Source: Lishizhenia sp965656535 (GTDB lineage: Bacteria > Bacteroidota > Bacteroidia > Flavobacteriales_D > Crocinitomicaceae). From it: 64,000 nucleotides of DNA. The stretch covers positions 124,001 to 188,000 of the forward strand of contig CBFHKX010000001.1 in assembly GCA_965656535.1 (NCBI GenBank), given 5' to 3'. A model generated the notes under the pieces. It worked only from the letters and a program-made list of their open reading frames with translations. It did not search any database and was not told the origin of the DNA. A program made the translations under genes and the position numbers. This document shows, in pieces, positions 41,000 through 50,645 of the stretch; the stretch's first letter is position 1, and each line of letters begins with the position of its first letter.

Positions 41000-41734
41000 T
41001 TATTTAATCATCAATTTGTTTGATGCTACAATTGTGTTATTAACAGAAATTGTATAAATGTAGAGTCCATCCTTCAAACCAGAAACGTCTAGTATAGTGT
41101 TATCTGCTTCAAAATTTTGATTCGCAACGCGTTTTCCTGCAAGGTTTACAACCTCAACTGTTTTTAACCCTTTTGCAGTTGTTTCTATTGTTACAATATC
41201 TTGTGCTGGGTTAGGAAAAACATTTGTTTCGTTTATTTGATTTTCATTCAGTGATGCATAATCTGCAACAAATAAAACATTACTACAAGAAGCATTATTT
41301 GCATCTGATACTTCAGTTGCTGGAACAGCACTTGTATCTTCATAAAGTAAAGCAACTACGCATAATGAAATATTCGCTTCTAAATCACCAGAAGGAAAGT
41401 TTAGTCCGTCAAAAATAACTTGAGGAACAGTAAAATCAACATCCCAAGTACCACCTGGTGTTACTACAGCATCCATTCTATCTGCAAGTAATAAACCACC
41501 AAAAAGATCTAAAAAAGACCCTCCGTTATTGATTCCTAAGGTGTAGAAAACTGAATCTGTAGCAATTAAATCTGTTGTTCCAGCGTTTTCTACCGTAAAA
41601 GATAATTGAACATCTGCGTTACTCTGAACTGTTGATCCATCTGCTGGCGTATTCATCGTTACTGCAATATCTTTTTGAGAAAATGCGAGTGTGCTACATA
41701 CAAGTGTTGTAGCTAAAAGTAAATTTTTTATCAT
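41000..41734 (-). CDS. Secreted T9SS type A cargo protein, unknown role
   Basis: 244 residues. Signal peptide about 1-19 (ends TLAFSQ). An Ig-like sandwich of the CARDB kind follows (~21-155): DIAVTMNTPADGSTV, VQLSFTVENAGT, WDVDFTVPQ. From ~165 comes the type A sorting domain: NVFPNPAQDIVTIE, VVNLAGKRVANQNF, LKDGLYIYTI, ending SNKLMIK. No catalytic residues. It is a single-gene unit with its own terminator. Small such proteins may be structural or adhesive; nothing shows which. Confidence 0.8.
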   Translation of the reverse strand: MIKNLLLATTLVCSTLAFSQKDIAVTMNTPADGSTVQSNADVQLSFTVENAGTTDLIATDSVFYTLGINNGGSFLDLFGGLLLADRMDAVVTPGGTWDVDFTVPQVIFDGLNFPSGDLEANISLCVVALLYEDTSAVPATEVSDANNASCSNVLFVADYASLNENQINETNVFPNPAQDIVTIETTAKGLKTVEVVNLAGKRVANQNFEADNTILDVSGLKDGLYIYTISVNNTIVASNKLMIK

Positions 41735-41864
41735 AATTTTAAGTTTGTGCTAAAATTACAGTTTTGAAACCTAAAATAAACGTCAATTTTAACCATTGAC
41801 TTAAGCGCTAACAACTGAGTTTAAATGGTATGAATTTTATAATAAAGAGCACAAAACACAAAAA

Positions 41865-41893
41865 AGGGTCTGACTTATAATAAGTCAAACCCT
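41865..41893 (-). terminator. Terminator of ileS
   Basis: Arms AGGGT..TGACTTAT and ATAAGTCA..ACCCT (41865-41893) pair with one internal mismatch, and a T-run follows on the minus strand. It lies 20 bp past the ileS stop. Confidence 0.8.
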
Positions 41894-41912
41894 ACAACCT
41901 AAAGGTGTATTT

Positions 41913-44900
41913 TTAGTTTTTTACCAACTTAATTTTAGTATCTCCTTCGTTTTCTATATCTACACGCATTGCGTCATTCCCTGAGTTTCCTAGTTCAATC
42001 CCTACGGCCAATACCTCATCACAAATGTATTGTTGATTAACGGTAACCGCCTTTGCTATTGCTGCAGATGTTTCAATGGTAAGTTTAATTTTATCGGTTA
42101 CTTCTAATCCAGATTCTTTTCTAAAATTCTGAATTCTATTTACCAATTCTCTGGCAATTCCTTCTTGCTTTAAATCATCTGTTAAAGTAATATCCAAAGC
42201 AACAGTTAACCCACCTTCAGATGCAACTAACCATCCAGGGATATCATCTGTAACAATATCAAAATCTGCCATGTCTAACGCAATGTTTTCTCCGGCTACT
42301 TCACCTGTCCAACCATTATTCGCTTCTACTTGTGCAATTTCTTCTTGTCCCCATTGGTTTACCATTCCAGCAATTGCCTTCATTTGTTTACCGTATTTAG
42401 GTCCAATTGTCTTAAAGTTTGGTTTGATTTTCTTTACCAAAACTCCTGTTGTATCTTCTAATAAGTCAATTTCTTTAACGTTGATTTCTGAGATAATTAA
42501 ATCTTGAACGTGTTGCAAGTTTGCTTTAAATTCTGGGTTTAAAACAGGTACCATTATTTTTTGTAATGGCTGGCGAACTTTAATTTTCTCTTTCGCTCTT
42601 AAACTCAAAGCCAAAGAAGAAACTTTCTGAGCAATTTCCATTTGTGCTTCTAAGGCTAAATCAATTGCAGATTCATCTGCCACAGGGAAATCTGCCAAGT
42701 GAACAGATTCTACTTTATGTTTCTTTGAAATTGCGTTTAAATCACTAAACAATTCATCGGTAAAAAATGGAGAAATGGGTGCGCTTAAAATAGCCACCGT
42801 TTCTAAACAGTTGTAGAGCGTTTGGTATGCAGAAATTTTATCCTCTGTATACTCTCCTTTCCAGAAACGTCTTCTGCACAAACGCACGTACCAATTACTC
42901 ATTTGATCATTCACAAACTCCTGAATTAAACGTCCTGCTTTTGTTGGTTCGTAAGCTGCAAATGCTGCATCTACGTTTTTAATTAAGGAGTTTAATTTAG
43001 AAATTACCCATCTATCAATCTCTGGTCTGTCCGCTAAATTAATATCCGCTTCTGCGTATGAAAAATTATCAATGTTGGCATATAACCCAAAGAAAGAATA
43101 CGTATTGTAAAGTGTTCCGAAGAATTTACGTTGCACTTCTGCAATTCCTTCTAAATCAAATTTCAAGTTATCCCATGGCTGTGCATTTGTAATCATGTAC
43201 CAACGCGTAGCATCTGGTCCAAACTTATCTAAAGTAGTAAACGGATCAACTGCGTTACCCAAACGTTTACTCATTTTCTGACCATTCTTGTCTAGAACCA
43301 GTCCGTTAGAGATTACATTTTTGTAAGCAACCTTATCAAAAACCATTGTAGAAATTGCATGAAGCGTATAAAACCAACCTCTTGTTTGGTCTACACCTTC
43401 TGCAATAAAATCTGCTGGATACCCTGTTTCAGCTTCTACCTTTTCTTTATTCTCGAATGGATAATGCCATTGTGCATAAGGCATAGAGCCAGAATCAAAC
43501 CAAACATCAATTAAATCTGCTTCTCTTTTCATTGGTTTGCCAGATGCAGATACAAGTGTAATCTCATCTACATAGTTCTTATGTAAATCAATTTGATTGT
43601 AATTGTCATTCGACATGTTTCCTACTTCAAAATCAGCTAAAGGATTTGATGTCATAACACCTGCAGCAACAGCTTTGTCACATTCATTTTTCAATTCTTC
43701 TACTGAGCCAATGCAAATTCTTTCGTCACCTTCTTCTGTGCTCCAAATTGGAATAGGAATACCCCAGTAACGAGAACGAGAAAGGTTCCAATCATTTAAG
43801 TTTTCTAACCATTTACCGAAACGACCAGTTCCTGTAGATTCAGGTTTCCAATTTATCGTTTCGTTCAATTCCATCATTCTTTTCTTGGCAGCCGTAGCTT
43901 TTACAAACCAAGAATCTAATGGATAATATAATACAGGCTTATCTGTTCTCCAGCAATGTGGGTAACTGTGGACATATTTCTCCACCTTAAAGGCCTTATT
44001 TTCTGTTTTTAATTTAATAGCGATTTGAACATCTACAGATTTATCTGGAGCTTCATCTGCCGAATAATATTCGTTTTTCACATACATTCCTGCAAACTCT
44101 CCCATTTCTGGTCTGAATTTACCTTGTAAATCTACAAGCGGAGCAGGGTTACCATATTCGTCTTTTACTAACATGCCAGGAACGTTTGCTTCTTTGGCAA
44201 CTAAAGCATCGTCTGCACCAAAAGTAGGAGCCGTGTGTACAATTCCTGTTCCGTCTTCTGTAGTAACAAAATCTCCAGGAATTACTTGAAAAGCATTTTC
44301 TGGCGTTTCCATTGGTTGCGCATAAGGAAGTAGCTGTTCATATTTTAAACCAACTAAATCAGATCCTACACAATCTGCCAAAACTTGATACGGTATTTTC
44401 TTATCTCCGGCACTATAATTCTCTAATTCAGCACTTTCTTCAACTGCGAAGTATGGTTTCTTAAATTGTTTCCCAACCAATCCTTTGGCACAAACAACGT
44501 ACATTTCTTCAAATGTATATTGATTGAACGTTTTGACTAAAGCATACTCAATTTTTGGTCCTACCGTTAAAGCAGTATTCGAGGGTAAAGTCCATGGAGT
44601 TGTTGTCCATGCTAAGAAATGCACTTTATGCAAATCCTCCTTCTCTAATCCCTCTCCTAAAGGGGAAGCTTTAAATTGTTCTTGCGAAGTAGAATCCAAT
44701 TTAAACTGAGCTACAACTGTTGTATCCGTTACATCTCTGTAACAACCTGGTTGGTTAATTTCGTGCGAGGACAAACCTGTACCTGCCGCAGGAGAGTATG
44801 GTTGAATGGTATATCCTTTATAGATTAAATCTTTATTGTACAGTTTAGACAGTAAATGCCAAACCGACTCCATATACTTTGCTTCGTAGGTTATGTAAGG

Positions 44901-45353
44901 ATTCTCCATATCTACCCAGTATCCCATTTGTTTGGTAAGGTTGTTCCAAACATCTGTATATTGCATTACCGTTTCTCTACACTTTTTGTTGTATTCTTCT
45001 ACGGTAATTTTCTTTCCAATATCCTCTTTTGTAATTCCAAGTGCTTTTTCTACACCTAGCTCAACCGGTAAACCGTGTGTATCCCAACCTGCTTTACGTT
45101 TTACTTGAAAACCTTTTAGTGTTTTATATCTGCAGAAAATATCTTTAATAGAACGTGCCATAACATGATGAATTCCAGGCAAACCATTTGCAGAGGGTGG
45201 TCCTTCAAAAAACACAAAAGGTTTATTTTCGTCACGTGTAGTAATCGATTTTTCAAAGATGTTTTGTTCTTCCCATTTTTTTAATACACGTTGTGCAACG
45301 TTTGGCAGACTTAATCCATCGTATGTTTTGTAACCCGTTTTCACTTCACTCAT
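41913..45353 (-). CDS. ileS: Isoleucyl-tRNA synthetase, type 2, with GxHH signature
   Basis: 1146 residues from the ATG at 45353. The longer open frame to 45416 is rejected because a TATCTTTG box lies inside it. Class I synthetase of the IleRS2 (eukaryote-like) type: FEGPPSANGLPGIHHVMAR, AGWDTHGLPVEL, a CP1 editing domain around 200-450, DVWFDSGSMP, and KMSKRLGN. The HxGH signature reads Gly60-Ile-His-His63: the first His and the Gly have changed places. GxHH in IleRS2 has been linked to very strong mupirocin resistance and is, to my recollection, common in Bacteroidota. The type 1 C-terminal zinc finger is absent. Charges tRNA-Ile. Confidence 0.95.
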   Translation of the reverse strand: MSEVKTGYKTYDGLSLPNVAQRVLKKWEEQNIFEKSITTRDENKPFVFFEGPPSANGLPGIHHVMARSIKDIFCRYKTLKGFQVKRKAGWDTHGLPVELGVEKALGITKEDIGKKITVEEYNKKCRETVMQYTDVWNNLTKQMGYWVDMENPYITYEAKYMESVWHLLSKLYNKDLIYKGYTIQPYSPAAGTGLSSHEINQPGCYRDVTDTTVVAQFKLDSTSQEQFKASPLGEGLEKEDLHKVHFLAWTTTPWTLPSNTALTVGPKIEYALVKTFNQYTFEEMYVVCAKGLVGKQFKKPYFAVEESAELENYSAGDKKIPYQVLADCVGSDLVGLKYEQLLPYAQPMETPENAFQVIPGDFVTTEDGTGIVHTAPTFGADDALVAKEANVPGMLVKDEYGNPAPLVDLQGKFRPEMGEFAGMYVKNEYYSADEAPDKSVDVQIAIKLKTENKAFKVEKYVHSYPHCWRTDKPVLYYPLDSWFVKATAAKKRMMELNETINWKPESTGTGRFGKWLENLNDWNLSRSRYWGIPIPIWSTEEGDERICIGSVEELKNECDKAVAAGVMTSNPLADFEVGNMSNDNYNQIDLHKNYVDEITLVSASGKPMKREADLIDVWFDSGSMPYAQWHYPFENKEKVEAETGYPADFIAEGVDQTRGWFYTLHAISTMVFDKVAYKNVISNGLVLDKNGQKMSKRLGNAVDPFTTLDKFGPDATRWYMITNAQPWDNLKFDLEGIAEVQRKFFGTLYNTYSFFGLYANIDNFSYAEADINLADRPEIDRWVISKLNSLIKNVDAAFAAYEPTKAGRLIQEFVNDQMSNWYVRLCRRRFWKGEYTEDKISAYQTLYNCLETVAILSAPISPFFTDELFSDLNAISKKHKVESVHLADFPVADESAIDLALEAQMEIAQKVSSLALSLRAKEKIKVRQPLQKIMVPVLNPEFKANLQHVQDLIISEINVKEIDLLEDTTGVLVKKIKPNFKTIGPKYGKQMKAIAGMVNQWGQEEIAQVEANNGWTGEVAGENIALDMADFDIVTDDIPGWLVASEGGLTVALDITLTDDLKQEGIARELVNRIQNFRKESGLEVTDKIKLTIETSAAIAKAVTVNQQYICDEVLAVGIELGNSGNDAMRVDIENEGDTKIKLVKN

Positions 45354-45751
45354 GTTATATGCTATTTTCTGAACGTGCAAAGATAAAGTTTTAAAGTTTA
45401 TTGCTACCGTCTTCAACCGTAAAGTTAGTCTTCCGAGTTATCTATTAAAAGAGAAGCTAACTCTGTTAATACGAGAAAAGAAATATTCACTACTAAAAAA
45501 AGAACAAAGTAACACAACTGTAATCCGATTATAGTTAACCAGCTAACGCACAAGAACAAGTTATCGTAAAAATCAAACACCTTTATCTTAGGTTAAGCGT
45601 GTGCTTGAACTTGACTCTACTCAAACGCTGAGTTATACACTTAAAACGTGTTGTAACTTACTACATATAAGCTAGATGTGTTTTTTGTGAAATAATCATA
45701 ATAAAAAGAAAACTAATGGATTTTAACACTATGTTTGCCATAAAAAAAAGC
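45354..45751. other. Gene-free divergent spacer between ileS and T9SS gene
   Basis: About 400 bp, AT-rich, with no ORF of note. Apart from the ileS -7 box, there is an imperfect inverted repeat AGTTATACAC / GTGTTGTAACT (45631-45640, 45648-45658; 7-nt loop, one bulge) about 95 bp before the T9SS gene. No tRNA fold or known riboswitch was seen. It may hold regulatory sites for the T9SS gene. Confidence 0.5.
45378..45385 (-). promoter_or_regulatory. -7 box (TATCTTTG) for ileS
   Basis: Exact TAnnTTTG match on the minus strand, 24 bp before the ATG at 45353. It would lie inside the coding region if the upstream start at 45416 were used. Confidence 0.5.
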
Positions 45752-46966
45752 ATGAATAAAATTTTACTTCTCGCATCATTTGTAAGCACACTAGTTGCTT
45801 TTGGTCAAAACAAATTGGATGCAACAGCAACTCGATTTTTTGATGATCAAGGAAACGTAGTATCCCAAGACTCACTAAAGTATAACTATGACAATTTTCA
45901 GTTATACACCGTAGATGATTTTAAACCCAAACTAAACTTTGAAGAAGGTGTTTACTATGTAACTTTTGCAGATAAAAGTCCAAATTTTTCTACTGCCGAA
46001 GTGTATACCTCAATTCCTTTTCAATTACAAAATAACCTAAGCAGTACTTATGTAAACGAAAACGTAGTTGAAACCCTTGAAACCGCAAACGGTAATATAA
46101 CTGGAAAAACTGAATATCAATACGATATGAATGGCAACCTAACAAATCAAAGTTTCTTCTTTTTTGATGGTACAAATTATCTAATAAACAATGGCACAAA
46201 TTACAGTTATGATGCCAATGGTAACCTAATAGAAATTGTTAATTTTTTCTCGAATAATAGTACAATCGAAAACGATGCTGTTGATTCTATTTTTTACGAT
46301 GTAAACAATAATCCCACAACTTATTTAAGCTATTTCCTAAACAACGGTGTTTTAGAGTTAGGCAATAAAACGGTTACTAGCTATAACAACAATACCCCAA
46401 CGATTACTTATTTATTAGAGGAAAATAATGGAAGTTTAGATTCTGTTTTTAGACTAGAATATACATTTATCAATAACAACCTCACACTTTTAGAAGGTTT
46501 CCCATACGTAGGAAATGGATTTTCGTCTTTTGCAACTGGATCTTTTGTTTACACTTACAACACACAAGGAAACCTAACATTAGAAGAAATTTTATTTGCC
46601 GGAAATGTGGAGACCACTGAATATGAGTACAACCAAGATAATCAAGTTACAAAAATCACAAACGCTGGAAACTTTGGAGGTACATTAGAGATAAACCAAA
46701 TCACTGACTATTACTTTCAATCGGTTGCTAGTTTAATTGAAAATAACGCAATTAGCGTATCTATTTTTCCAAATCCGACGTCAGACATTCTAACTATTCA
46801 AACGCAAGAAGAGGTTAAGTCAATTAAAATTTATAATGTAAATGGTAAACTGGTTCTTAAACAAAAAGAGAACTCTGTAAATTTAGACAACTTTGAAGGT
46901 GGTACATATACTGTACTAGTAGAAACACAAAATGGGATAGCGCAAAAAACCTTTGTGAAGAAATAA
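45752..46966 (+). CDS. T9SS cargo protein with YD-like repeats
   Basis: 404 residues from the ATG at 45752; the open frame upstream (from 45716) adds non-signal residues. Signal peptide about 1-19 (MNKILLLASFVSTLVAFGQ). The middle has at least five degenerate repeats of the pattern Y-x-Y-D-x-N-G-N-x-T: YQYDMNGNLTNQSFF, NYSYDANGNLIEIVNFF, FYDVNNNPTTYLSYF, YTYNTQGNLTLEEILF, YEYNQDNQVTKITNAG, similar to YD/RHS repeats, which form beta-shells or fibres. Type A sorting domain from ~332: SIFPNPTSDILTIQ, IYNVNGKLVL, GGTYTVLVET, KTFVKK. Function unknown. Confidence 0.8.
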   Translation: MNKILLLASFVSTLVAFGQNKLDATATRFFDDQGNVVSQDSLKYNYDNFQLYTVDDFKPKLNFEEGVYYVTFADKSPNFSTAEVYTSIPFQLQNNLSSTYVNENVVETLETANGNITGKTEYQYDMNGNLTNQSFFFFDGTNYLINNGTNYSYDANGNLIEIVNFFSNNSTIENDAVDSIFYDVNNNPTTYLSYFLNNGVLELGNKTVTSYNNNTPTITYLLEENNGSLDSVFRLEYTFINNNLTLLEGFPYVGNGFSSFATGSFVYTYNTQGNLTLEEILFAGNVETTEYEYNQDNQVTKITNAGNFGGTLEINQITDYYFQSVASLIENNAISVSIFPNPTSDILTIQTQEEVKSIKIYNVNGKLVLKQKENSVNLDNFEGGTYTVLVETQNGIAQKTFVKK

Positions 46967-46980
46967 ACTGTGAATTAAAT

Positions 46981-47015
46981 AAAAAGCTGTGAACCATAAA
47001 AACGAGCAGCTTTTT
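46981..47015 (+). terminator. Terminator after the YD-repeat T9SS gene
   Basis: Arms AAAAAGCTG (46981-46989) and CAGCTTTTT (47007-47015) with a 17-nt loop, then a T-run. The long loop lowers confidence. Confidence 0.55.
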
Positions 47016-47111
47016 TAGTTTAACCGTTTCTCAGCACGATAAAAACAAATAATTGTTTATCCTGAACGAATAAAATAAGGTTGGACTTAAACAAAATAAA
47101 TACTTCTGATG

Positions 47112-47143
47112 TTTGTTCTACAGATACACTTAGTGTATTTTTG
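47112..47143 (+). promoter_or_regulatory. Promoter of dxs (TTTG - 20 bp - TATTTTTG)
   Basis: TTTG at 47112-47115 and an exact TAnnTTTG box at 47136-47143, 20 bp apart: the best Bacteroidota promoter match in the window. It is 21 bp before the dxs ATG. Confidence 0.75.
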
Positions 47144-47164
47144 TTAATTGCAACCCTTTAGGCT

Positions 47165-49117
47165 ATGAAAGAATATAAAGCAGGTCCACTTTTAAATGAG
47201 ATAGAGCTTCCGGCTGACTTAAAAAAGTTAGACATTGAAGACCTTCCACAGGTTTCTGAGGAAGTGCGCCAATACATAATAGATGTAATCTCAGAGATTG
47301 GTAACTCACACTTTGGAGCTAGTCTAGGTGTGGTTGAAATGACTGTTGCTTTGCATTACGTTTTCAATACGCCATATGATCAATTAGTGTGGGATGTTGG
47401 TCACCAAGCATATGGACATAAAATATTGACAGGTAGAAGAAAGAATTTTCATACCAATAGAACAAAAGGTGGAATATCTGGATTTCCTAAAAGAAGTGAA
47501 AGTGAATACGATACTTTTGGGGTAGGACACTCTTCTACATCCATATCTGCTGCACTTGGAATGGCAGTTGCTAACAATTCTAAAGGCGAAAAAGAAAGAC
47601 AACACATTGCTGTAATTGGAGATGGATCTATGACTGCCGGTTTAGCATTTGAAGGAATGAACCATGCTGGTTTTGAAAAAGATGCTAATCTATTGGTTAT
47701 CTTAAACGATAACTGTATGGCAATTGACCCAAATGTTGGTGCCTTAAAAGATTATTTAACAGATATTACAACTTCGCACACCTACAATAAAGTAAAAGAC
47801 GAAGTTTGGAAATTACTCGGAAAGCTTTCTAAGTTTGGGCCTGATGCACAAACAGTTGCCAGCAAAGTTTCAACTGCATTAAAAGGTAGTTTGCTAAAGC
47901 AAAGTAACCTGTTTGAATCATTAAACTTTCGTTACTTTGGTCCGGTTGACGGGCACGATGTAATTGGTTTAGCGAAAATAATGGAAGATTTGAAAGATAT
48001 TCCTGGACCAAAACTATTGCATTGCATTACAAAAAAAGGAAAAGGTTATAAACCAGCTGAAGAAGGAAACCCAACACAATGGCATGCTCCAGGTGTTTTT
48101 AACAAAGAAACAGGAGAAATTGTAAAAGTTGTACCTAAATCTCCTCAACCACCTAAATATCAAGAAGTATTTGGGCACACAATAGTTGAATTAGCAGAGA
48201 AAAACGAAAAAATAATGGGTGTAACGCCTGCTATGCCCTCTGGCTCTTCAATGAACATTATGATGAAAGCAATGCCAGACCGATCTTTTGACGTAGGTAT
48301 TGCCGAACAGCATGCCGTAACGTTCTCTGCTGGATTAGCTACTCAAGGTAAAATTCCTTTTTGTAATATCTATTCTACATTTATGCAGCGCGCGTACGAC
48401 CAAGTTATACACGATGTAGCATTGCAAAACCTAAATGTAGTTTTCTGTTTAGACAGAGCAGGTTTTGCCGGAGCAGATGGAGCAACACACCATGGAGCTC
48501 TTGACATAGCTTACATGCGTTGTGTACCAAACATGGTAGTTTCTGCACCAATGAATGAAGCTGAATTAAGAGATTTAATGTTTACTGCCCAACAAGATAA
48601 TATGGGACCATTTAGCATCAGATACCCAAGAGGTAAAGGGGTGATGACGGAATGGAAAACTCCAATGAAAGCCATCAAAGTGGGTTCAGGTAGAAAATTA
48701 ACCAACGGTGATGATATTGCCATATTAAGTATTGGACATCCGGGAAATTTTGCGCAAAAAGCAATTAGTGACCTAAAAGAACAAGGTATATCTGCAGCAC
48801 ATTACGACATGCGTTTTGCGAAACCTTTAGATGAAACACTCTTACATGAGGTATTTTCTAAGTTTGATAAAGTAATTACATTAGAAGACGGTGCAATTAT
48901 GGGCGGACTTGGTTCTGCCATACTTGAATTTATGGCCGACAATAAATACAAATCCAACCTTACGCGACTCGGTATACCAGATGCATATATACATCATGGT
49001 ACACAACAAGAGCTGTATGCAGACTGCGGATTTGATGTTGAAGGTATCAAAGCAACCGTATTTAAGGAATTAGAAATAGATACCTCAATTAAGAAAGAAA
49101 CTAAAAAAATTGGATAA
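47165..49117 (+). CDS. dxs: 1-deoxy-D-xylulose-5-phosphate synthase
   Basis: 650 residues. Thiamine-diphosphate enzyme, first step of the MEP isoprenoid pathway. N-terminal DVISEIGNSHFGASLGVVEMT and VWDVGHQAYGHKIL; the ThDP motif begins GDGSMTAGLAFEGMNHAG and runs to LNDNCMAI; the transketolase half has FDVGIAEQHAVTFSAGLA with the catalytic Glu, and the C-terminal domain VITLEDGAIMGGLGSAILEFM. Length is typical. Monocistronic between a strong promoter and a shared terminator. Confidence 0.96.
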   Translation: MKEYKAGPLLNEIELPADLKKLDIEDLPQVSEEVRQYIIDVISEIGNSHFGASLGVVEMTVALHYVFNTPYDQLVWDVGHQAYGHKILTGRRKNFHTNRTKGGISGFPKRSESEYDTFGVGHSSTSISAALGMAVANNSKGEKERQHIAVIGDGSMTAGLAFEGMNHAGFEKDANLLVILNDNCMAIDPNVGALKDYLTDITTSHTYNKVKDEVWKLLGKLSKFGPDAQTVASKVSTALKGSLLKQSNLFESLNFRYFGPVDGHDVIGLAKIMEDLKDIPGPKLLHCITKKGKGYKPAEEGNPTQWHAPGVFNKETGEIVKVVPKSPQPPKYQEVFGHTIVELAEKNEKIMGVTPAMPSGSSMNIMMKAMPDRSFDVGIAEQHAVTFSAGLATQGKIPFCNIYSTFMQRAYDQVIHDVALQNLNVVFCLDRAGFAGADGATHHGALDIAYMRCVPNMVVSAPMNEAELRDLMFTAQQDNMGPFSIRYPRGKGVMTEWKTPMKAIKVGSGRKLTNGDDIAILSIGHPGNFAQKAISDLKEQGISAAHYDMRFAKPLDETLLHEVFSKFDKVITLEDGAIMGGLGSAILEFMADNKYKSNLTRLGIPDAYIHHGTQQELYADCGFDVEGIKATVFKELEIDTSIKKETKKIG

Positions 49118-49127
49118 CCAAACGATA

Positions 49128-49157
49128 AAAAAAGAGATGCAAATGCATCTCTTTTTT
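49128..49157. terminator. Bidirectional terminator between dxs and radA
   Basis: A perfect 14-bp inverted repeat (49128-49141, 49144-49157) with a 2-nt spacer. A and T runs flank it on both sides, giving a U-run for either direction. Confidence 0.93.
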
Positions 49158-49160
49158 ATT

Positions 49161-50528
49161 TTATTCTGAGAAAAGTTCTTTTAACACCTCTTCTACACGT
49201 GTACATTGTACAATTTCTATTTTAAAATTGGCTTGTTCTATTCCTTTGTTGTGCTTAGAAATGATAATTTTATCAAAACCTAGCTTCTGTGCTTCATGAA
49301 TACGCTGGTCTATTCTATTAACCGGTCTTACTTCTCCAGCCAATCCTACTTCTGCACTTAATGCGATATTTTTTGCGATTGGGACATCAAAATTTGACGA
49401 AAGTATAGCTGCAACTACAGATAAATCAATCGCTGGATCGTCAATTTTAATTCCACCAGCAATGTTTAAAAAAACATCTTTAGCTGCAAGTTTAAATCCG
49501 CAGCGTTTCTCCATCACAGCTAAGAGCATATTTAATCTTCTTAAATCGAAACCCGTAGCACTTCTCTGCGGAGTGCCGTAAGCAGCAGTACTAACTAAGC
49601 CTTGAATCTCTACAAGCATAGGGCGCAAACCTTCTATGGTAGCAGCAATAGAAATTCCACTTAGCGTAGCGTCAGAATCTGAAATAAGAATTTCTGACGG
49701 ATTCTCAACTTGTCTTAATCCATTTCCAAGCATTTCATAAATGCCCAATTCATTTGTAGAACCAAATCTATTTTTAATAGAACGCAATAAACGATAGACA
49801 TGGTTCCTATCGCCCTCAAACTGTAAAACAGCATCTACCATATGCTCAAGTACTTTTGGTCCGGCCAGCGATCCTTCTTTCGTAATATGCCCAATTAAAA
49901 AAACCGGAGTTTCTGTTTGTTTGGCATACCTCAACAATGCAGCTGTACACTCTCTAATCTGAGAAATACTTCCTGGAGAACTTTCAATGTGCTGCGTAAA
50001 AATGGTTTGAATAGAGTCAATAATCAACATATCAGGCTCCATTAACTCGGCTTGCTTAAAAATATTTTGGATGTTCGTTTCAGTAAGAATAAAGCAATTT
50101 TGGTTATCCAAACCTATTCGCTCTGCTCGCATTCTTACCTGTTGATCACTCTCTTCTCCAGAAACGTATAGAATTGTTTTACCCACTTCTTTTACTGCCA
50201 TTTGCAACAATAAAGTTGATTTTCCTATCCCTGGTTCTCCTCCAAATAGTATTAAAGAACCTGCAACTAGGCCATTTCCAAGAACACGGTTCAATTCTTT
50301 ATCTCTTAACTGGATTCTAGGTTCTTTTTTAGACTCGATCTCTGCAATTTTCTGTGGTTTAGCTGTTCTTCCTGTTGAAGATGAAAACGCAACCACCTCT
50401 TTCTTGGCAGTAGAAACCATTTCTTCTACAAAAGAATTCCACTCTTCGCAAGAAGGACATTTTCCTAACCATTTAGGTGTTTCATATCCGCAACTCTGAC
50501 AAAAAAAAGCAGTTTTAACCTTAGCCAT
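49161..50528 (-). CDS. radA: DNA repair protein RadA
   Basis: 455 residues. Zinc motif CQSCG..CPSC at 9-27 (FFCQSCGYETPKWLGKCPSC), Walker A GGEPGIGKSTLLLQ (~95-108), the RadA-specific KNRFGSTNE (~247), and a C-terminal Lon-protease-like domain (LSAEVGLAGEVRPVNRID). Branch-migration helicase acting with RecA in recombination and repair. The start ATG at 50528 is the only reasonable one. Single gene, separated from the following divergent sigma factor gene by 117 bp. Confidence 0.95.
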   Translation of the reverse strand: MAKVKTAFFCQSCGYETPKWLGKCPSCEEWNSFVEEMVSTAKKEVVAFSSSTGRTAKPQKIAEIESKKEPRIQLRDKELNRVLGNGLVAGSLILFGGEPGIGKSTLLLQMAVKEVGKTILYVSGEESDQQVRMRAERIGLDNQNCFILTETNIQNIFKQAELMEPDMLIIDSIQTIFTQHIESSPGSISQIRECTAALLRYAKQTETPVFLIGHITKEGSLAGPKVLEHMVDAVLQFEGDRNHVYRLLRSIKNRFGSTNELGIYEMLGNGLRQVENPSEILISDSDATLSGISIAATIEGLRPMLVEIQGLVSTAAYGTPQRSATGFDLRRLNMLLAVMEKRCGFKLAAKDVFLNIAGGIKIDDPAIDLSVVAAILSSNFDVPIAKNIALSAEVGLAGEVRPVNRIDQRIHEAQKLGFDKIIISKHNKGIEQANFKIEIVQCTRVEEVLKELFSE

Positions 50529-50645
50529 ATCTATTCTTTATTTAACTACAAGATTACTGAGAATTTCATGAGATTAAAAATAGTTGCAAAAAAAGGTGTA
50601 ACTTTTCTGGAACAAAATAGTCTTACTAACACAATGTACTTGTAA

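Noticed and set aside
45165..45176. GIHH as an inactivating mutation of ileS
   Set aside because: The frame is intact over 1146 codons, all other motifs are normal, and no second ileS is needed to explain the gene.
45354..45416. Longer N-terminus for IleRS starting at 45416
   Set aside because: A TATCTTTG promoter box lies inside it, and the family starts near the MSEVK sequence.
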